DNA from: Methylobacterium ajmalii
GTDB taxonomy: Bacteria; Pseudomonadota; Alphaproteobacteria; Rhizobiales; Beijerinckiaceae
Direction: 5' to 3'
DNA: 62,085 bases
NCBI RefSeq assembly: GCF_016613415.1
Contig: NZ_JACWCT010000098.1
Span: 1 to 62,085, forward strand
Position numbers and translations under genes: made by a program. Of this stretch, positions 1 to 11,358 are shown in pieces. Positions within the stretch are counted from its first letter, which is position 1. Each line of letters begins with the position of its first letter. The notes under the pieces are model-generated. The model worked only from the letters and a program-made list of their open reading frames with translations. It was not told where the DNA came from and did not search any database.

Positions 1-1
1 G

Positions 2-268
2 CCGCTCGCGGCCTGCGTGCCCACCGCCGCGCCGGACTGGCTGGTTGCCCCGGCCAACCCCGCCGCCGCCGTGCGCGCGCCGCGCTACTCCGCGGTCACC
101 GCGGGCGTGACGCGCTACGACGTGGTCGATCCCAAGGACTGGCGCGAGCTCAACCGCGCCGTGACACCGAGGTCCGGCTCGGGCGGCATGGAGGGCATGG
201 ACCACTCCCGCATGCCCGGCATGACCATGCCCGGCATGGGCGGCAAGCGCGACACGGGAGGGCGGTGA
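2..268 (+). CDS. Met-rich copper-locus lipoprotein, 5'-truncated
   Basis: The reading frame is already open at the window edge. The first visible residues, PLAAC, form a lipobox, so the missing part is only the start of a signal peptide and the mature protein begins at the Cys encoded at 14-16. The mature part is about 85 residues and ends in a Met/His-rich tail (GMEGMDHSRMPGMTMPGMGG), typical of Cu(I) binding outside the cytoplasm. The stop overlaps the next ATG (TGATG). The copper ATPase downstream supports a periplasmic copper-binding role, but no biochemical family is identified. Confidence 0.6.
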   Translation, partial: PLAACVPTAAPDWLVAPANPAAAVRAPRYSAVTAGVTRYDVVDPKDWRELNRAVTPRSGSGGMEGMDHSRMPGMTMPGMGGKRDTGGR

Positions 269-411
269 TGCGCGAGCCCTGTAACCAAACCCCGCCCGCC
301 CACGGACTCACCCCCAAAGGGAACCCACGGATGACCGCGACCGGCATGCGCTCGATGTCCGAGATGAAGCTGCCGCCCTTCGGGGTCGCGCGCTTCCGGA
401 AGCCGCGATGA
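268..411 (+). CDS. small hypothetical protein (47 aa)
   Basis: A short frame joined to its neighbours by overlaps at both ends: its ATG overlaps the upstream stop (TGATG) and its TGA overlaps the next ATG (ATGA). This tight coupling is the main reason to call it a gene. The product, beginning MREPCNQTPPAHG, has several Met residues, no signal peptide or transmembrane segment, and no family I recognise. It could be only a translational bridge. Confidence 0.35.
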   Translation: MREPCNQTPPAHGLTPKGNPRMTATGMRSMSEMKLPPFGVARFRKPR

Positions 412-1190
412 GGCAATCATCCCCGACGAGGGCGGCGTCCCTGTCCGCGGAAGCGGCCGCCGGCATGCGAGGGGGGGTGCCGGGCGCCCTCGTCCTGCCT
501 CGTCCCCGGCTGTTCCTCGTCCCGTGCGCGGCACTCCTCCTTTCATCCCCGGCGGTCGCCGTCGGGGACGCGCCCGCGGGCGCGTCCGCCCCTACCGTAA
601 CGTCATCCGCGGGCGATGCGGCTCGCACGGCGTCGGATCAGGCCAGCTATCGGCGGATGCTCGCGCGCGAGGCCGAAGCGCGCGGAGTGCCCCCGGCCAT
701 CGCCGATGCCGTCGCGTACGTGGAGAGCGGGTACGATGCCGGCGCGGTCGGCGGGGTCGGCGAGCTCGGACTGATGCAGGTCCGGCCGACGACCGCGGCC
801 ATGCTCGGTCACACGGGTCCCGCCGGGGCCCTCCTCGATCCCGCGACCAACGTCCGCTTCGGCGTCGCCTACCTCGCACAAGCTTGGAAGCTCACGAAGG
901 GCGATCTCTGCCGCACGCTGATGAAGTACAGGGCCGGTCACGGCGAGGAGCGGATGAGCCCGCGCTCCGCCACGTACTGCCAGCGGGTGCGGGTCCGCCT
1001 CGCGGCGACCGACGCTTCCCTCGCCGGGACCGCCTCACCCTCCTTCCGGGGGAGCGTCCGCGGGGTTTCCGCGGCACGCCTCACGGAAAGCGATCCCCGT
1101 TCGGCAATCGCTCGGCGCCTGTGGGCCGAGCATGCGGCGCGTGTCCGCGGCATCGGGGCGCGCATCGACCGCATCATGCGCGGCGGCTGA
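408..1190 (+). CDS. lytic transglycosylase, SLT domain, secreted
   Basis: 260 aa. A hydrophobic segment at about residues 35-52 acts as signal peptide or anchor and is preceded by a long N-terminus, so a later start is possible. Residues 80-190 match the SLT lysozyme-like fold: the catalytic Glu is E106 in VESGYDA, followed by GELGLMQV (118-125) and the later RAGHG motif. The family cleaves the MurNAc-GlcNAc bond of peptidoglycan to give 1,6-anhydro ends, and is often carried by conjugative elements and envelope complexes. The ATG overlaps the preceding stop (ATGA), so it is co-translated with the small upstream frames. Confidence 0.8.
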   Translation: MRQSSPTRAASLSAEAAAGMRGGVPGALVLPRPRLFLVPCAALLLSSPAVAVGDAPAGASAPTVTSSAGDAARTASDQASYRRMLAREAEARGVPPAIADAVAYVESGYDAGAVGGVGELGLMQVRPTTAAMLGHTGPAGALLDPATNVRFGVAYLAQAWKLTKGDLCRTLMKYRAGHGEERMSPRSATYCQRVRVRLAATDASLAGTASPSFRGSVRGVSAARLTESDPRSAIARRLWAEHAARVRGIGARIDRIMRGG

Positions 1191-1272
1191 GAACCTGTCG
1201 GAGCAAGCCACGTGAACGTCCGCTCCAGCCCGGTCCCGCCCGCCGTCGGCGGCAGCTTGGAGGTCTGAACCC

Positions 1273-3633
<2,361 letters not shown>

Positions 3634-3759
3634 GACGCGGCCGTGACCTGCGCATCGCCATCCTTCGCCGACGGACCTCGCCCAACCCGCGGCGTGCAGG
3701 CCCGGCGCAGTCGAAGCCGGGGACGTGCCCCCTCCCCCTCCGAGCAACCGCATGAGCCC

Positions 3760-4584
3760 GTGGAGACCGTGACCACGCACCCGCTCGCACTCGGCGTCGC
3801 GGACGCCTACCTCGCCCTGGTCGATGCCGTCGTCCCGGAGTTCGTCGAGACCTTGTACCTCGTCGGTTCCGCCGCCATGGGCGACTTCCGGCCCCCGCTC
3901 AGCGACGTGAATTTCGTGGCGGTGTCCCTGGCTCGCCCGGGGCGGGGGGAGCTGGCCGCCCTCGCCGAGGCCCACGCCGACCTCGCGCTCGGTTGGCCGG
4001 CCCCGGCGCTCGACGGCATCTACCTGACCTGGAACGACCTGCGGGCCGGCCCGCTTGCCGTCCCGAACAGCCCCTGCGTCCAGCGGGGGCGACTTTTCGA
4101 GTCCGGGTGCCACGACCAGCATCCGCTCACTTGGAGCGTCCTAAGGGCCAGCGCAGTCACCGTTCGCGGTCCACTCTGCGCGGGCACCGGGCTCTGGCGT
4201 GGTGCGGCCCATCTCGAACGATGGGCCCTGGCCAGCGCCAATGGATGCTGGGGCATATGGCTCGGACCCGATACGGCGGACGAGACACTCCTCGCGGCGG
4301 ACGGGGTCGAACGGTTCGTCCTCGGTATGTGCCGGCTCCATTACGTACTCGCAACCGAGGTCGTACCCTCGAAGAGCAACGCCGGCCTGTATGGGTTGAT
4401 CACTTTCCAGCCGGAGTGGCATCGCATCATCGACGAAGCCCTACGCGTCCGTAGGGAGCCCGAGGTGGCCGGCCTCTACGGGACGCTTGGAGAGCGCGGC
4501 CGCGACGCGTTGGCTGTTGTCCGCATCGTCGCGGACGATGCACGAACGCTCGTCGTCAGTCCTGGCGGTTCAAGACCGGGCTGA
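3760..4584 (+). CDS. AadA-like nucleotidyltransferase with altered active site
   Basis: About 274 aa from a GTG at 3760 (another GTG at 3769). The frame is open upstream to 3643, but that part is low-complexity and unlike a protein start. Residues near the N-terminus read YLVGSAAMGDF...SDVNFV, matching the GS-x(n)-D-x-D pocket of aminoglycoside-adenylyltransferase-like (AadA/DUF4111) enzymes. The second metal-binding Asp is Asn here (DVN instead of DxD). The C-terminal helical half fits the same group. Activity is therefore uncertain; it may be a non-catalytic relative or use an unknown substrate. It follows copA on the same strand after a short gap, with no obvious link to metals. Confidence 0.55.
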   Translation: METVTTHPLALGVADAYLALVDAVVPEFVETLYLVGSAAMGDFRPPLSDVNFVAVSLARPGRGELAALAEAHADLALGWPAPALDGIYLTWNDLRAGPLAVPNSPCVQRGRLFESGCHDQHPLTWSVLRASAVTVRGPLCAGTGLWRGAAHLERWALASANGCWGIWLGPDTADETLLAADGVERFVLGMCRLHYVLATEVVPSKSNAGLYGLITFQPEWHRIIDEALRVRREPEVAGLYGTLGERGRDALAVVRIVADDARTLVVSPGGSRPG

Positions 4585-4846
4585 AGGGGCTGGTCCCCAA
4601 ATCGCCCGGTCGGGAACGGCCGCGCTGCGGTTCGCGGTAGCCTACGCCGTCCAGAGCTTGGCCGTTACGCCAGGCATGCGGGCGGGCCGCGGAAAGGGAG
4701 CCAACGTGATCGGCCTTCGTTCTGCCGGACGCCCCTCCGGCGGTCCCGGGAGAGGCAGGCCTTAGCCTATTCGGAGGTATTCGGGCTAGGCGCGCTGCGC
4801 CCTTCTGCCCGGACAACCGCCAGAGCCTTGTCGCCAGGAGTACCCG

Positions 4847-6136
4847 TTGCTTACCCCGCCGATCATCCACGACCTGATCCATCAGACGTTGGGCCTCGAC
4901 CACACCCGCACCCACTGGTGGGTGGACCTCGTCACCGTCCTGGTCCTCGTCGTGGCGCCTGGCTGGACCGCTTGGCTCGCTGCCCGGTCGGGCCTGCGCT
5001 GGGCCGCCGCCCGGTGGCATCGCACCCGCGGGATGGCGGCGCTTCCGCCACCCGCCGCGGCCATGGACGAGCCGGGACGGCCGAGCTCTCGTCCGGCCGT
5101 GGCGGCGCGGCTGGAGTCCTACGTCGTGCGTGCGACGTCGCGGCTGCAGGTCCGTCTCGTGCTCCTCTCCGTCCTGACGCTGCCGGCGGCCTGGCTCCTC
5201 CTTGAGATCCCCAAGCACATCATCAACCACGCGCTTGCCGATGACGCGGGCGACGGTCACCCGAAGATGGCCTTCGTCGGCCTCCATCTGGGCCGCATCG
5301 AGCTGCTGTTCGCGCTGTGCGCCAGCTACCTGGCCGTGCTCACGCTCAGCGGTCTCGCCAAGTACGCGGTCAGTCGGGTCCGGGGGCGCGTGAACGAGCG
5401 CCTCGTGCGCCGCCTCCGCCTCGCCGTCGTCCGTCGCGCGCGCGGCGAGCGCTCCCCCGAACGGGGGGCCACGCTAGCCGCCGTCGCGGTCCAGGAGATC
5501 GAGCCCATCGGCTACTTCGGCGGCAGCCTAGTGGTGGTGCCGCTCGTCCAAGGTGGCACGCTCGTGACCAGCATCGTGTTCCTCCTCCTGCAGAACGCCG
5601 CCCTGGCCATGGCAGCCCTGATCATGCTGCCGGTCCAGCTGAGTATCCTGCCGCGGTTGCAGGGGCGGTTGAACGCGAAGGTCCGGCAAAGGGTGCATGC
5701 CACGCGGGAGCTGGGGGCGCTCCTCACCGCTCCCGCGCTCGCGCGGCAGGCCGGCCGCGAGGCGTGCGAGCCCTCCGACCTGAGCCGGCAGATGCGGCAG
5801 GCCCGGAAGCTTGAGGGGGTGCGCATCGAGATCAACGACCTGAAGGGCCGGCTCAAGGGCCTCTACAACTACACCTCAAACCTCACCCCGTTCTTCTTCT
5901 TCTCGATCGGCGGCTACCTCGTCGTGCAGGGTCAGCTCTCGCTCGGCGCGCTCGTCGCAGCCCTGGCCGCCTACAAGGAGATCGCCCCGGCCATGCGCGA
6001 GCTGTTCGACTTCGCCCAAGCCTGGTCCGACGCGAGCGCGCGCTTCGAGGAGGTCACCAAGGCCCTCGGGCCGGCGGGGCATGGGGATCGCGCGACGGAG
6101 AGGTCAGCGCGCGACCGAACCGTTCGGGCGGCCTGA
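4847..6136 (+). CDS. ABC exporter-type transmembrane domain without ATPase
   Basis: 429 aa from a TTG start, chosen because AGGAG lies 6 nt upstream (4836-4840) and no in-frame ATG fits. One N-terminal hydrophobic segment (about 23-43) is followed by the layout of a type-IV ABC exporter membrane domain: paired helices, cytoplasmic coupling stretches (NERLVRRLRLAVVRR) and YLVVQGQLSLGALVAALAAY, typical of the last helix pair before the nucleotide-binding domain. The protein ends just after that point and no Walker A or B follows, so it is a membrane half alone. It may be a C-terminal truncation or may pair with an ATPase elsewhere. It converges on nuoN. Confidence 0.55.
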   Translation: MLTPPIIHDLIHQTLGLDHTRTHWWVDLVTVLVLVVAPGWTAWLAARSGLRWAAARWHRTRGMAALPPPAAAMDEPGRPSSRPAVAARLESYVVRATSRLQVRLVLLSVLTLPAAWLLLEIPKHIINHALADDAGDGHPKMAFVGLHLGRIELLFALCASYLAVLTLSGLAKYAVSRVRGRVNERLVRRLRLAVVRRARGERSPERGATLAAVAVQEIEPIGYFGGSLVVVPLVQGGTLVTSIVFLLLQNAALAMAALIMLPVQLSILPRLQGRLNAKVRQRVHATRELGALLTAPALARQAGREACEPSDLSRQMRQARKLEGVRIEINDLKGRLKGLYNYTSNLTPFFFFSIGGYLVVQGQLSLGALVAALAAYKEIAPAMRELFDFAQAWSDASARFEEVTKALGPAGHGDRATERSARDRTVRAA

Positions 6137-6257
6137 GCGAAGCCGGCGAGCGCCGGAGCCTCGCGAGATGGCGTCCGGCCCCGCGCGACGACGCCATCCC
6201 GCATGGCCGGGCGCCCCTGGGAGGCGGCACCTCCCTCACCCTCCGGCACGGCCGCTC

Positions 6258-7712
6258 CTACCGCAGCAGCGTCGCGCCGAGCTGTGCCAGCCCGCGCCCC
6301 AGGCCCGGCGCGATGCCGAGGCCCAGCGTCCCTGCCGTGCACAAGCCGAGCGCCCATGCGTAGCCGGAGCCGGATGCCGGCCCCTCGGCACGGTCCGGGT
6401 CCCTGAAGTACGTCTCCGCGATGACGGCCGCGTAGTAGAACAGCGCCACCGCCATGTTGGCGGCGGCCACCACGGCCAGCCAAGCGAAGCCGCCCTCGAT
6501 GGCGGCCACGAGCAGGAAGACCTTGCCGGCGAAGCCCGCCAACGGCGGGACGCCCGCGAGCGACAGGAGGGCGAGCGCCAGCGCCGCCGCTGGCCCCGGC
6601 GCCCGCCGTCCGAGGCCGCGGATCGCGGCGAGGGCGTCGCTCCCGGTCATGCGCTCGACCTGCGCGACCACCGCAAACGCCGAGAGGTTCATCAGGAGAT
6701 AGGCCGCGAGGTAATAGCCTATGGCCGGCAGGGCGTCCGGGGCCTGCCCGGCCACCGCAACCCCCATCAGCACGTAGCCGGCCTGGGCGATGCTCGAATA
6801 GGCCAGCAGGCGCTTCAGGCTCGCCTGGCGGAGGGCCACCAGGTTGCCGAAGGTCATCGTCGCGGCGGCCAGGAGCGCGAGCACGGTCGGCCAGGCGGCG
6901 AGGCCGTCCGGCATCGCCGCCAGCAGGAAGCGGATGAGGCCGGCGAAGGCTGCCACCTTCGGCACGACCGAGACGAAGCCCGAGGCGGGGGCCGTCCCGC
7001 CCTGGAACACGTCCGGGGCCCAGACGTGGAACGGCACCAGCGTCATCTCGAAGCCGTAGCCGACGAGGACCAAGCCGAAGGCCAGCGCCACCCAGGCCCG
7101 GTCGGCGCCGGCCAACCCCGCCCCGATGGCCCGCAGGTTCAGGCTGCCGGTGAGGCCGAACAGGAAGGTGAGGCCGTAGGCCATCACCGCCAGCGCGGCG
7201 GCGCCGTAGAGGAAGTACTTGAGCGTCGCCTCCTGGGCCGGTCCGTCGCTCCGCACGAGCAGGACGAGCAGGTAGGAGGGGAAGCTCACCATCTGCAGGA
7301 ACAGGATGATGAGGCCGAGATCCGTCGCCGCCGTGAGCCCCATGCCACCGACGGTCGCCATGAGCAGCGCGACCGGGTGGTGCGGTTCCTGCTCGCTCCC
7401 GCGGAAGTGGGACCCGAGCGCGAGCAGGCTCACCAGGGCGCCGGCCTCGATGACCAACTGGTAGAAGCCCCGGAACGGATCGACGGCGTATGTGCCGCAG
7501 AAGGCCTCGCGCGGCGGGGCCGTCAGCATCGGCGCGGTCAGGCCCATCGCGACGAGCAGGGCGAGGAGCGCGACGGCGGCGGGCAGGCGGCGCCACCGGC
7601 CCCGGACCCAGCCGGCAACCGGGACCAGCGCGAGGGCGCTTCCCGCCAGGACCATCTCGGGCGCGACGGCGCCGAGATCCATGCAGCCGCCCATCGTCTG
7701 CCCGCCGGTCAT
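6258..7712 (-). CDS. nuoN: complex I antiporter-like subunit NuoN, key charges altered
   Basis: 484 aa when started at the ATG that overlaps the nuoM stop (ATGA); an ATG at 7682 (MDLGAVAPEM) is an alternative. A multi-spanning proton-pumping membrane subunit. Conserved family features are present: LKYFLYG with K165, PFHVWAPD with H229, and K252. Two charged positions differ from usual NuoN: the Glu expected in the first half-channel (ELxSLP) is Gln140 (FLQMVSFPSY), and the Lys of the GFKxSxxPFH motif is Glu222 (GFEMTLVPFH). Last gene of the seven-gene operon. The substitutions suggest modified or lost pumping in this subunit. Confidence 0.85.
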   Translation of the reverse strand: MTGGQTMGGCMDLGAVAPEMVLAGSALALVPVAGWVRGRWRRLPAAVALLALLVAMGLTAPMLTAPPREAFCGTYAVDPFRGFYQLVIEAGALVSLLALGSHFRGSEQEPHHPVALLMATVGGMGLTAATDLGLIILFLQMVSFPSYLLVLLVRSDGPAQEATLKYFLYGAAALAVMAYGLTFLFGLTGSLNLRAIGAGLAGADRAWVALAFGLVLVGYGFEMTLVPFHVWAPDVFQGGTAPASGFVSVVPKVAAFAGLIRFLLAAMPDGLAAWPTVLALLAAATMTFGNLVALRQASLKRLLAYSSIAQAGYVLMGVAVAGQAPDALPAIGYYLAAYLLMNLSAFAVVAQVERMTGSDALAAIRGLGRRAPGPAAALALALLSLAGVPPLAGFAGKVFLLVAAIEGGFAWLAVVAAANMAVALFYYAAVIAETYFRDPDRAEGPASGSGYAWALGLCTAGTLGLGIAPGLGRGLAQLGATLLR

Positions 7713-9184
7713 GGAAGGTGCGCCAGGGCTGCGGTCGTGCCGTCGAGCAGCGCGACGAGGACGGCCGGCAGGACGCCGATGCCGACCGCCAGGGCCGCGA
7801 GCGCCCCCGCCGCGCCCGCCTCGGCCGCCGTGAGGGGCGGCAGCGCCGGCATGTCGGGCGGCGCCCGACCCATCAGCAGGCCCGTCATCAACCGGAGGTA
7901 GACCGCGGTCGTCACGACGAGCGCGAGGACGGCGAGCGCGGCGACCCAGGCGGAGAGCTGCAGGGCGGCGCCGATGGCCTGGAACTCCGCGATGAAGCCG
8001 GACAGGCCCGGGAGCCCGAGCGAGCCGAAGGCGAGCAGGCCGAACAGCCCGCTGAAGGCCGGCATCGCGCCGATCAGGCCGCCGAAGCGGGCGAGTTCCC
8101 GCGTGCCGGCGCGGTGCTGGAGCATTCCCACGAGCAGGAACATGCCGCCGGTCAGGAAGCCGTGGCTGACCATCTGCACGGCGGCGCCGTTGAGCGCCAG
8201 CCGGCGCACGCCCTCGTTGCCGGCCAGCGCCGCCACCGCGACGCCGAGCGTGACGAAGCCCATGTGGTTGACGGAGGTGTAGGCGACGAGCCGCTTCATG
8301 TCGGACTGCGCCAGCGCCGCCAGGGCCCCGTAGAGGAGCGAGGCCAACGCCAGCGCGACGAGAAGCCAGCCGAACCGTGCGACCGTGTCCGGCAGGGTCG
8401 GCAGCAGCACGGCGAGCATGCCGTAGCCGCCCATCTTGAGCTGGAGACCGGCCAGCACGACGCTGCCCTCGGTCGGCGCCTCGACATGCGCGTCGGGCAA
8501 CCAGTTGTGCAGCGGCACCACCGGGAGCTTCACCCCGAACCCGAGGAGGAGGGCCAGGAAGACGAGGCCGCCCGCGAGCGGGGTCCGGTCCAGCGGCCGC
8601 GCCTGGACGATGGCTGGAAGCGAGAAGGTGTGGGGCTCCATGGCGAGGTAGAGGGCGAGGAAGCCGAGCAGCATGGCGAGGCTGCCGGCGCGGGTGTAGA
8701 GGAAGAACTTGAGCGCCGCGTACCGCCGCCGCTCCCCGCCCCAGATGCCGACGATGAAGTACATCGGCACCAGGCCGACCTCGAAGAACAGGTAGAACAG
8801 CAGCAGGTCCTGCGCCGCGAACAATCCGATCAGCCCGGTCGCGAGCAGGAGGAAGAGGAAGGCGTGGGCGTGCGCCCGGTCGTGCTCGCCCAGCACGTAG
8901 ACCATCACCACCGTGAGCAGGAGGGCGGTGAGCAGGATCAGCGACAGGGAGAGGCCGCCGACGGCGACGTCGTACGCCGCCCCGACCGACGGGATCCACG
9001 GCAGGGTCGCCCGCCATTGCAGGCCTCCCCCTGGCTCGAATCCGGCCCAGAGCGCCAGCGCCGCGGCGAGCGTCAGGATCGCGCCGCCGAGAGCGACGTG
9101 ACGCGCGAGACCCGGGCGGCCGCGCGGCAACGCCAGCACGACGAGGCCCGTCAGGAGGGGGAGGAAGATCGTCGCCGTGAGCAT
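7709..9184 (-). CDS. nuoM: complex I antiporter-like subunit NuoM
   Basis: 491 aa, the usual length. It keeps the proton-path residues of the Mrp-like antiporter family: Glu in LLFYLFFEVGLVPMYF, Lys in GFGVKLPVVPLHNWLPDAH, the central DMKRLVAYTSVNHMG and HGFLTGGMFLLVG, and a C-terminal Glu in GFIAEFQAIG. It is predicted to move one proton per cycle in the membrane arm. Its stop overlaps the nuoN start by ATGA, and the gap to nuoL is only 15 bases, so co-transcription is very likely. On present residues it looks competent for pumping. Confidence 0.9.
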   Translation of the reverse strand: MLTATIFLPLLTGLVVLALPRGRPGLARHVALGGAILTLAAALALWAGFEPGGGLQWRATLPWIPSVGAAYDVAVGGLSLSLILLTALLLTVVMVYVLGEHDRAHAHAFLFLLLATGLIGLFAAQDLLLFYLFFEVGLVPMYFIVGIWGGERRRYAALKFFLYTRAGSLAMLLGFLALYLAMEPHTFSLPAIVQARPLDRTPLAGGLVFLALLLGFGVKLPVVPLHNWLPDAHVEAPTEGSVVLAGLQLKMGGYGMLAVLLPTLPDTVARFGWLLVALALASLLYGALAALAQSDMKRLVAYTSVNHMGFVTLGVAVAALAGNEGVRRLALNGAAVQMVSHGFLTGGMFLLVGMLQHRAGTRELARFGGLIGAMPAFSGLFGLLAFGSLGLPGLSGFIAEFQAIGAALQLSAWVAALAVLALVVTTAVYLRLMTGLLMGRAPPDMPALPPLTAAEAGAAGALAALAVGIGVLPAVLVALLDGTTAALAHLP

Positions 9185-9199
9185 CGGGTCAACTCGGGT

Positions 9200-11050
9200 T
9201 CAGGGCCAGAGCAGGAGGGCGCCGGCCGCCAGGGCGGCCGTGGCCCAGGCGAACAGGCCGAGCGTGTAGAGGTAGAGGCGGCCGGCTTGGAGCGCGCGGA
9301 GCCGCTCGCCCCCGGCGGCCAGCCAAGCCGCGAGCCCGTCCCCCAGGCGTGCGAAGCCGCGCACCTCGATGCGACCGGCCGCCTCGCCGGCGCCCCAGGT
9401 CCACCCGGCGACGCGTCGGGCCGCCGCGTCGAGCGCGTCCTCAAGGGGTCCGAGGCGCCGGGCGAGCTGCGTCGTCCAGCGTGCCGGGGCCGCCGTGGCC
9501 GCCGAAAGCCCGGCGGCGAGCCGAGCCGGCCACGGGCCGAGCGCGGGTGATCCGCCCCTTCCCCTGGCAACCCCGATGCCGAGGCCGAGGAGGCCGGCCG
9601 CGATGCCGAGGTTCCGCAAGGAGACCTCCGCCCCGGGGTCGGCCTCGAACGGCAGGAGGGCGCCGAGGCTGCCGGCCAGCAGCCAGCCGAGTACCGCCGC
9701 GGCGAGCGCCAGCGCGAGCGTGCCCGCGCGCATCGTCCAGGCGGTCTTGCCGGTCCCGGCCCGGTCTCGGCGCCGGCCTAGGAAGGCTGCGGTCCCCGCG
9801 CGACCGATGTAGGTCCCGCCGAGAAGGACGAGCAGCACGACGAGCGCCCCCGCCCCCGGACCGTGTTGCGACGCGACGGCGAGGATGCCCTCCTCGCTCC
9901 AGAATCCGGAGAGCGGCGGAACGCCGGCGAGTGCGAGGGCCGCGACGAGGAAGGCGGCTCCCGCGAGGGGCAGGGCGCGGAGGAAACCGCCCAGGCGGTC
10001 GAGCGCGCGCGTGCCCGCCCGCTCCTGCACGATGCCTGCCGCCAGGAACAGGGTTGACTTGAAGGCCGCATGCACCGCGAGGTGGAAGGCCGCGGCGCGG
10101 GCGCCGCCGAGGCCGAGCGCGACCATCATCTCGCCGAGTTGGGAGCAGGTGGACCAGGCGAGCACCCGCTTCAGGTCCGCCTCGGCGGTCGCGACGAGCG
10201 CCGCGAAGACCGCCGTGACCGCACCGACCCAGAACAGGGCAGCCATCGCGAGCGGGGCCGCGGCGAAGACCGCGTCGAGGCGAAGGACGAGGAACACGCC
10301 GGCGGCGACCATGGTGGCCGAGTGCAGCAGGGCCGAGACCGGGGTGGGCCCGACCATGGCGTCGGGGAGCCACGCGGAGAACGGCAGCTGGGCGCTCTTG
10401 CCGAGCGCGCCGGCGAGCATGAGGAGCGCCATCGCGGTCACCGCGCCGGGAGCGACCCTGCCCGCCTCGACGGCCCCGGCGAGCGCGTCGACGTCCGTGG
10501 TCCCCGTGGCTGCGAGCGCCAGCAACCATCCGAGCAGGAGGCCGACGTCGCCGGCCCTCGTCATCAGGAACGCCTTGGAGGCTGCACCGGCGGCCCCCGG
10601 CGCGGCGTGCTCGAAGCCGATCAGCAGGAAGGACGCCAAACCGACCATCTCCCAGGCCGCGAACAGGAGCGCGAGGGAGTTCGCCAGGACGAGGGCCAGC
10701 ATGGCCCCTACGAACAGGCCGAGTTCGGCGAAGAAGCGGGGCCGGTCCGGGCGGCCGCCCATGTATCCGACCCCGTAGGTGGCGACGCATACGGCGACGC
10801 CGGCGACGACCATCGCGACGAACCGGGTGAGAGGGGTCGCCGCGAGCCCGACGGTCAGCCGGTAGTCCCCGCTCTCGAACCAGCTCACGGTCATCGTTGC
10901 CCCGGTTGGGACCAGCGCGAGCGCGACGAGGGAGAGGGCGACCCCGGCGACCACGAGTTCGCCGCCGCCCCATGGCAGGCGCCGGCCGGCGGCGAGGGCC
11001 GTGACTGCCGCGAGGAGCGGCAGGAGGGGGATGGCCAGGAGCGCCGTCAT
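9200..11050 (-). CDS. nuoL: complex I antiporter-like subunit NuoL
   Basis: 616 aa from the ATG that overlaps the nuoK stop (ATGA); the frame is open further upstream but that part is nuoK in another frame. Pump residues are conserved: Glu in LFAAWEMVGLASFLLIGF, Lys in GKSAQLPFSAWLPDAM followed by the His of LLHSATMVAAGVFL, and Lys in HAAFKSTLFLAAGI. The C-terminal quarter is Ala/Arg-rich and ends in hydrophobic helices compatible with the lateral helix of NuoL. This distal subunit should be capable of proton translocation, if driven by something. Confidence 0.9.
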   Translation of the reverse strand: MTALLAIPLLPLLAAVTALAAGRRLPWGGGELVVAGVALSLVALALVPTGATMTVSWFESGDYRLTVGLAATPLTRFVAMVVAGVAVCVATYGVGYMGGRPDRPRFFAELGLFVGAMLALVLANSLALLFAAWEMVGLASFLLIGFEHAAPGAAGAASKAFLMTRAGDVGLLLGWLLALAATGTTDVDALAGAVEAGRVAPGAVTAMALLMLAGALGKSAQLPFSAWLPDAMVGPTPVSALLHSATMVAAGVFLVLRLDAVFAAAPLAMAALFWVGAVTAVFAALVATAEADLKRVLAWSTCSQLGEMMVALGLGGARAAAFHLAVHAAFKSTLFLAAGIVQERAGTRALDRLGGFLRALPLAGAAFLVAALALAGVPPLSGFWSEEGILAVASQHGPGAGALVVLLVLLGGTYIGRAGTAAFLGRRRDRAGTGKTAWTMRAGTLALALAAAVLGWLLAGSLGALLPFEADPGAEVSLRNLGIAAGLLGLGIGVARGRGGSPALGPWPARLAAGLSAATAAPARWTTQLARRLGPLEDALDAAARRVAGWTWGAGEAAGRIEVRGFARLGDGLAAWLAAGGERLRALQAGRLYLYTLGLFAWATAALAAGALLLWP

Positions 11051-11358
11051 CCGTTCAGGTCGGTGTAGGCGTCGACCTCGACGGTCCGGCGCTGCCGGTA
11101 GAGCAGCAGTACGAGGGCGAGACCGATGGCCATCTCGATAGCCCCCACGGTGACGACCAGGATGGCGAGGACCTGCGCGGAGTAGTCGGTCGGCGCGGTG
11201 AAGCGCCAGAACGCGACGACGTTCAGGCCGATGGCGTTGAGGAGCACCTCGACCCCCATCAGGACCATGACCGCCGAGCGCTGGGCGACGACGGTGTAGA
11301 CGCCGATGGCGAACAGGAGCGCGGCGACGACGAGATAGGCGGTCAGCGGCACGGTCAT
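11047..11358 (-). CDS. nuoK: complex I subunit NuoK
   Basis: 103 aa, three predicted transmembrane helices. Both family glutamates are visible: one in VLMGVEVLLNAIGLN and one in VGAIEMAIGLALV; these sit on the central axis that couples quinone chemistry to proton movement. The start ATG overlaps the nuoJ stop and the stop overlaps the nuoL start, so the gene is locked into the operon. Length and motifs are normal for the family. Confidence 0.92.
   Translation of the reverse strand: MTVPLTAYLVVAALLFAIGVYTVVAQRSAVMVLMGVEVLLNAIGLNVVAFWRFTAPTDYSAQVLAILVVTVGAIEMAIGLALVLLLYRQRRTVEVDAYTDLNG

Noticed and set aside
6081..9550. Very long plus-strand frames opposite nuoN, nuoM and nuoL
   Set aside because: They are Arg/Gln/Glu/Pro-rich shadows of high-GC genes with no ribosome site or domain, while the minus strand encodes clear complex I subunits.
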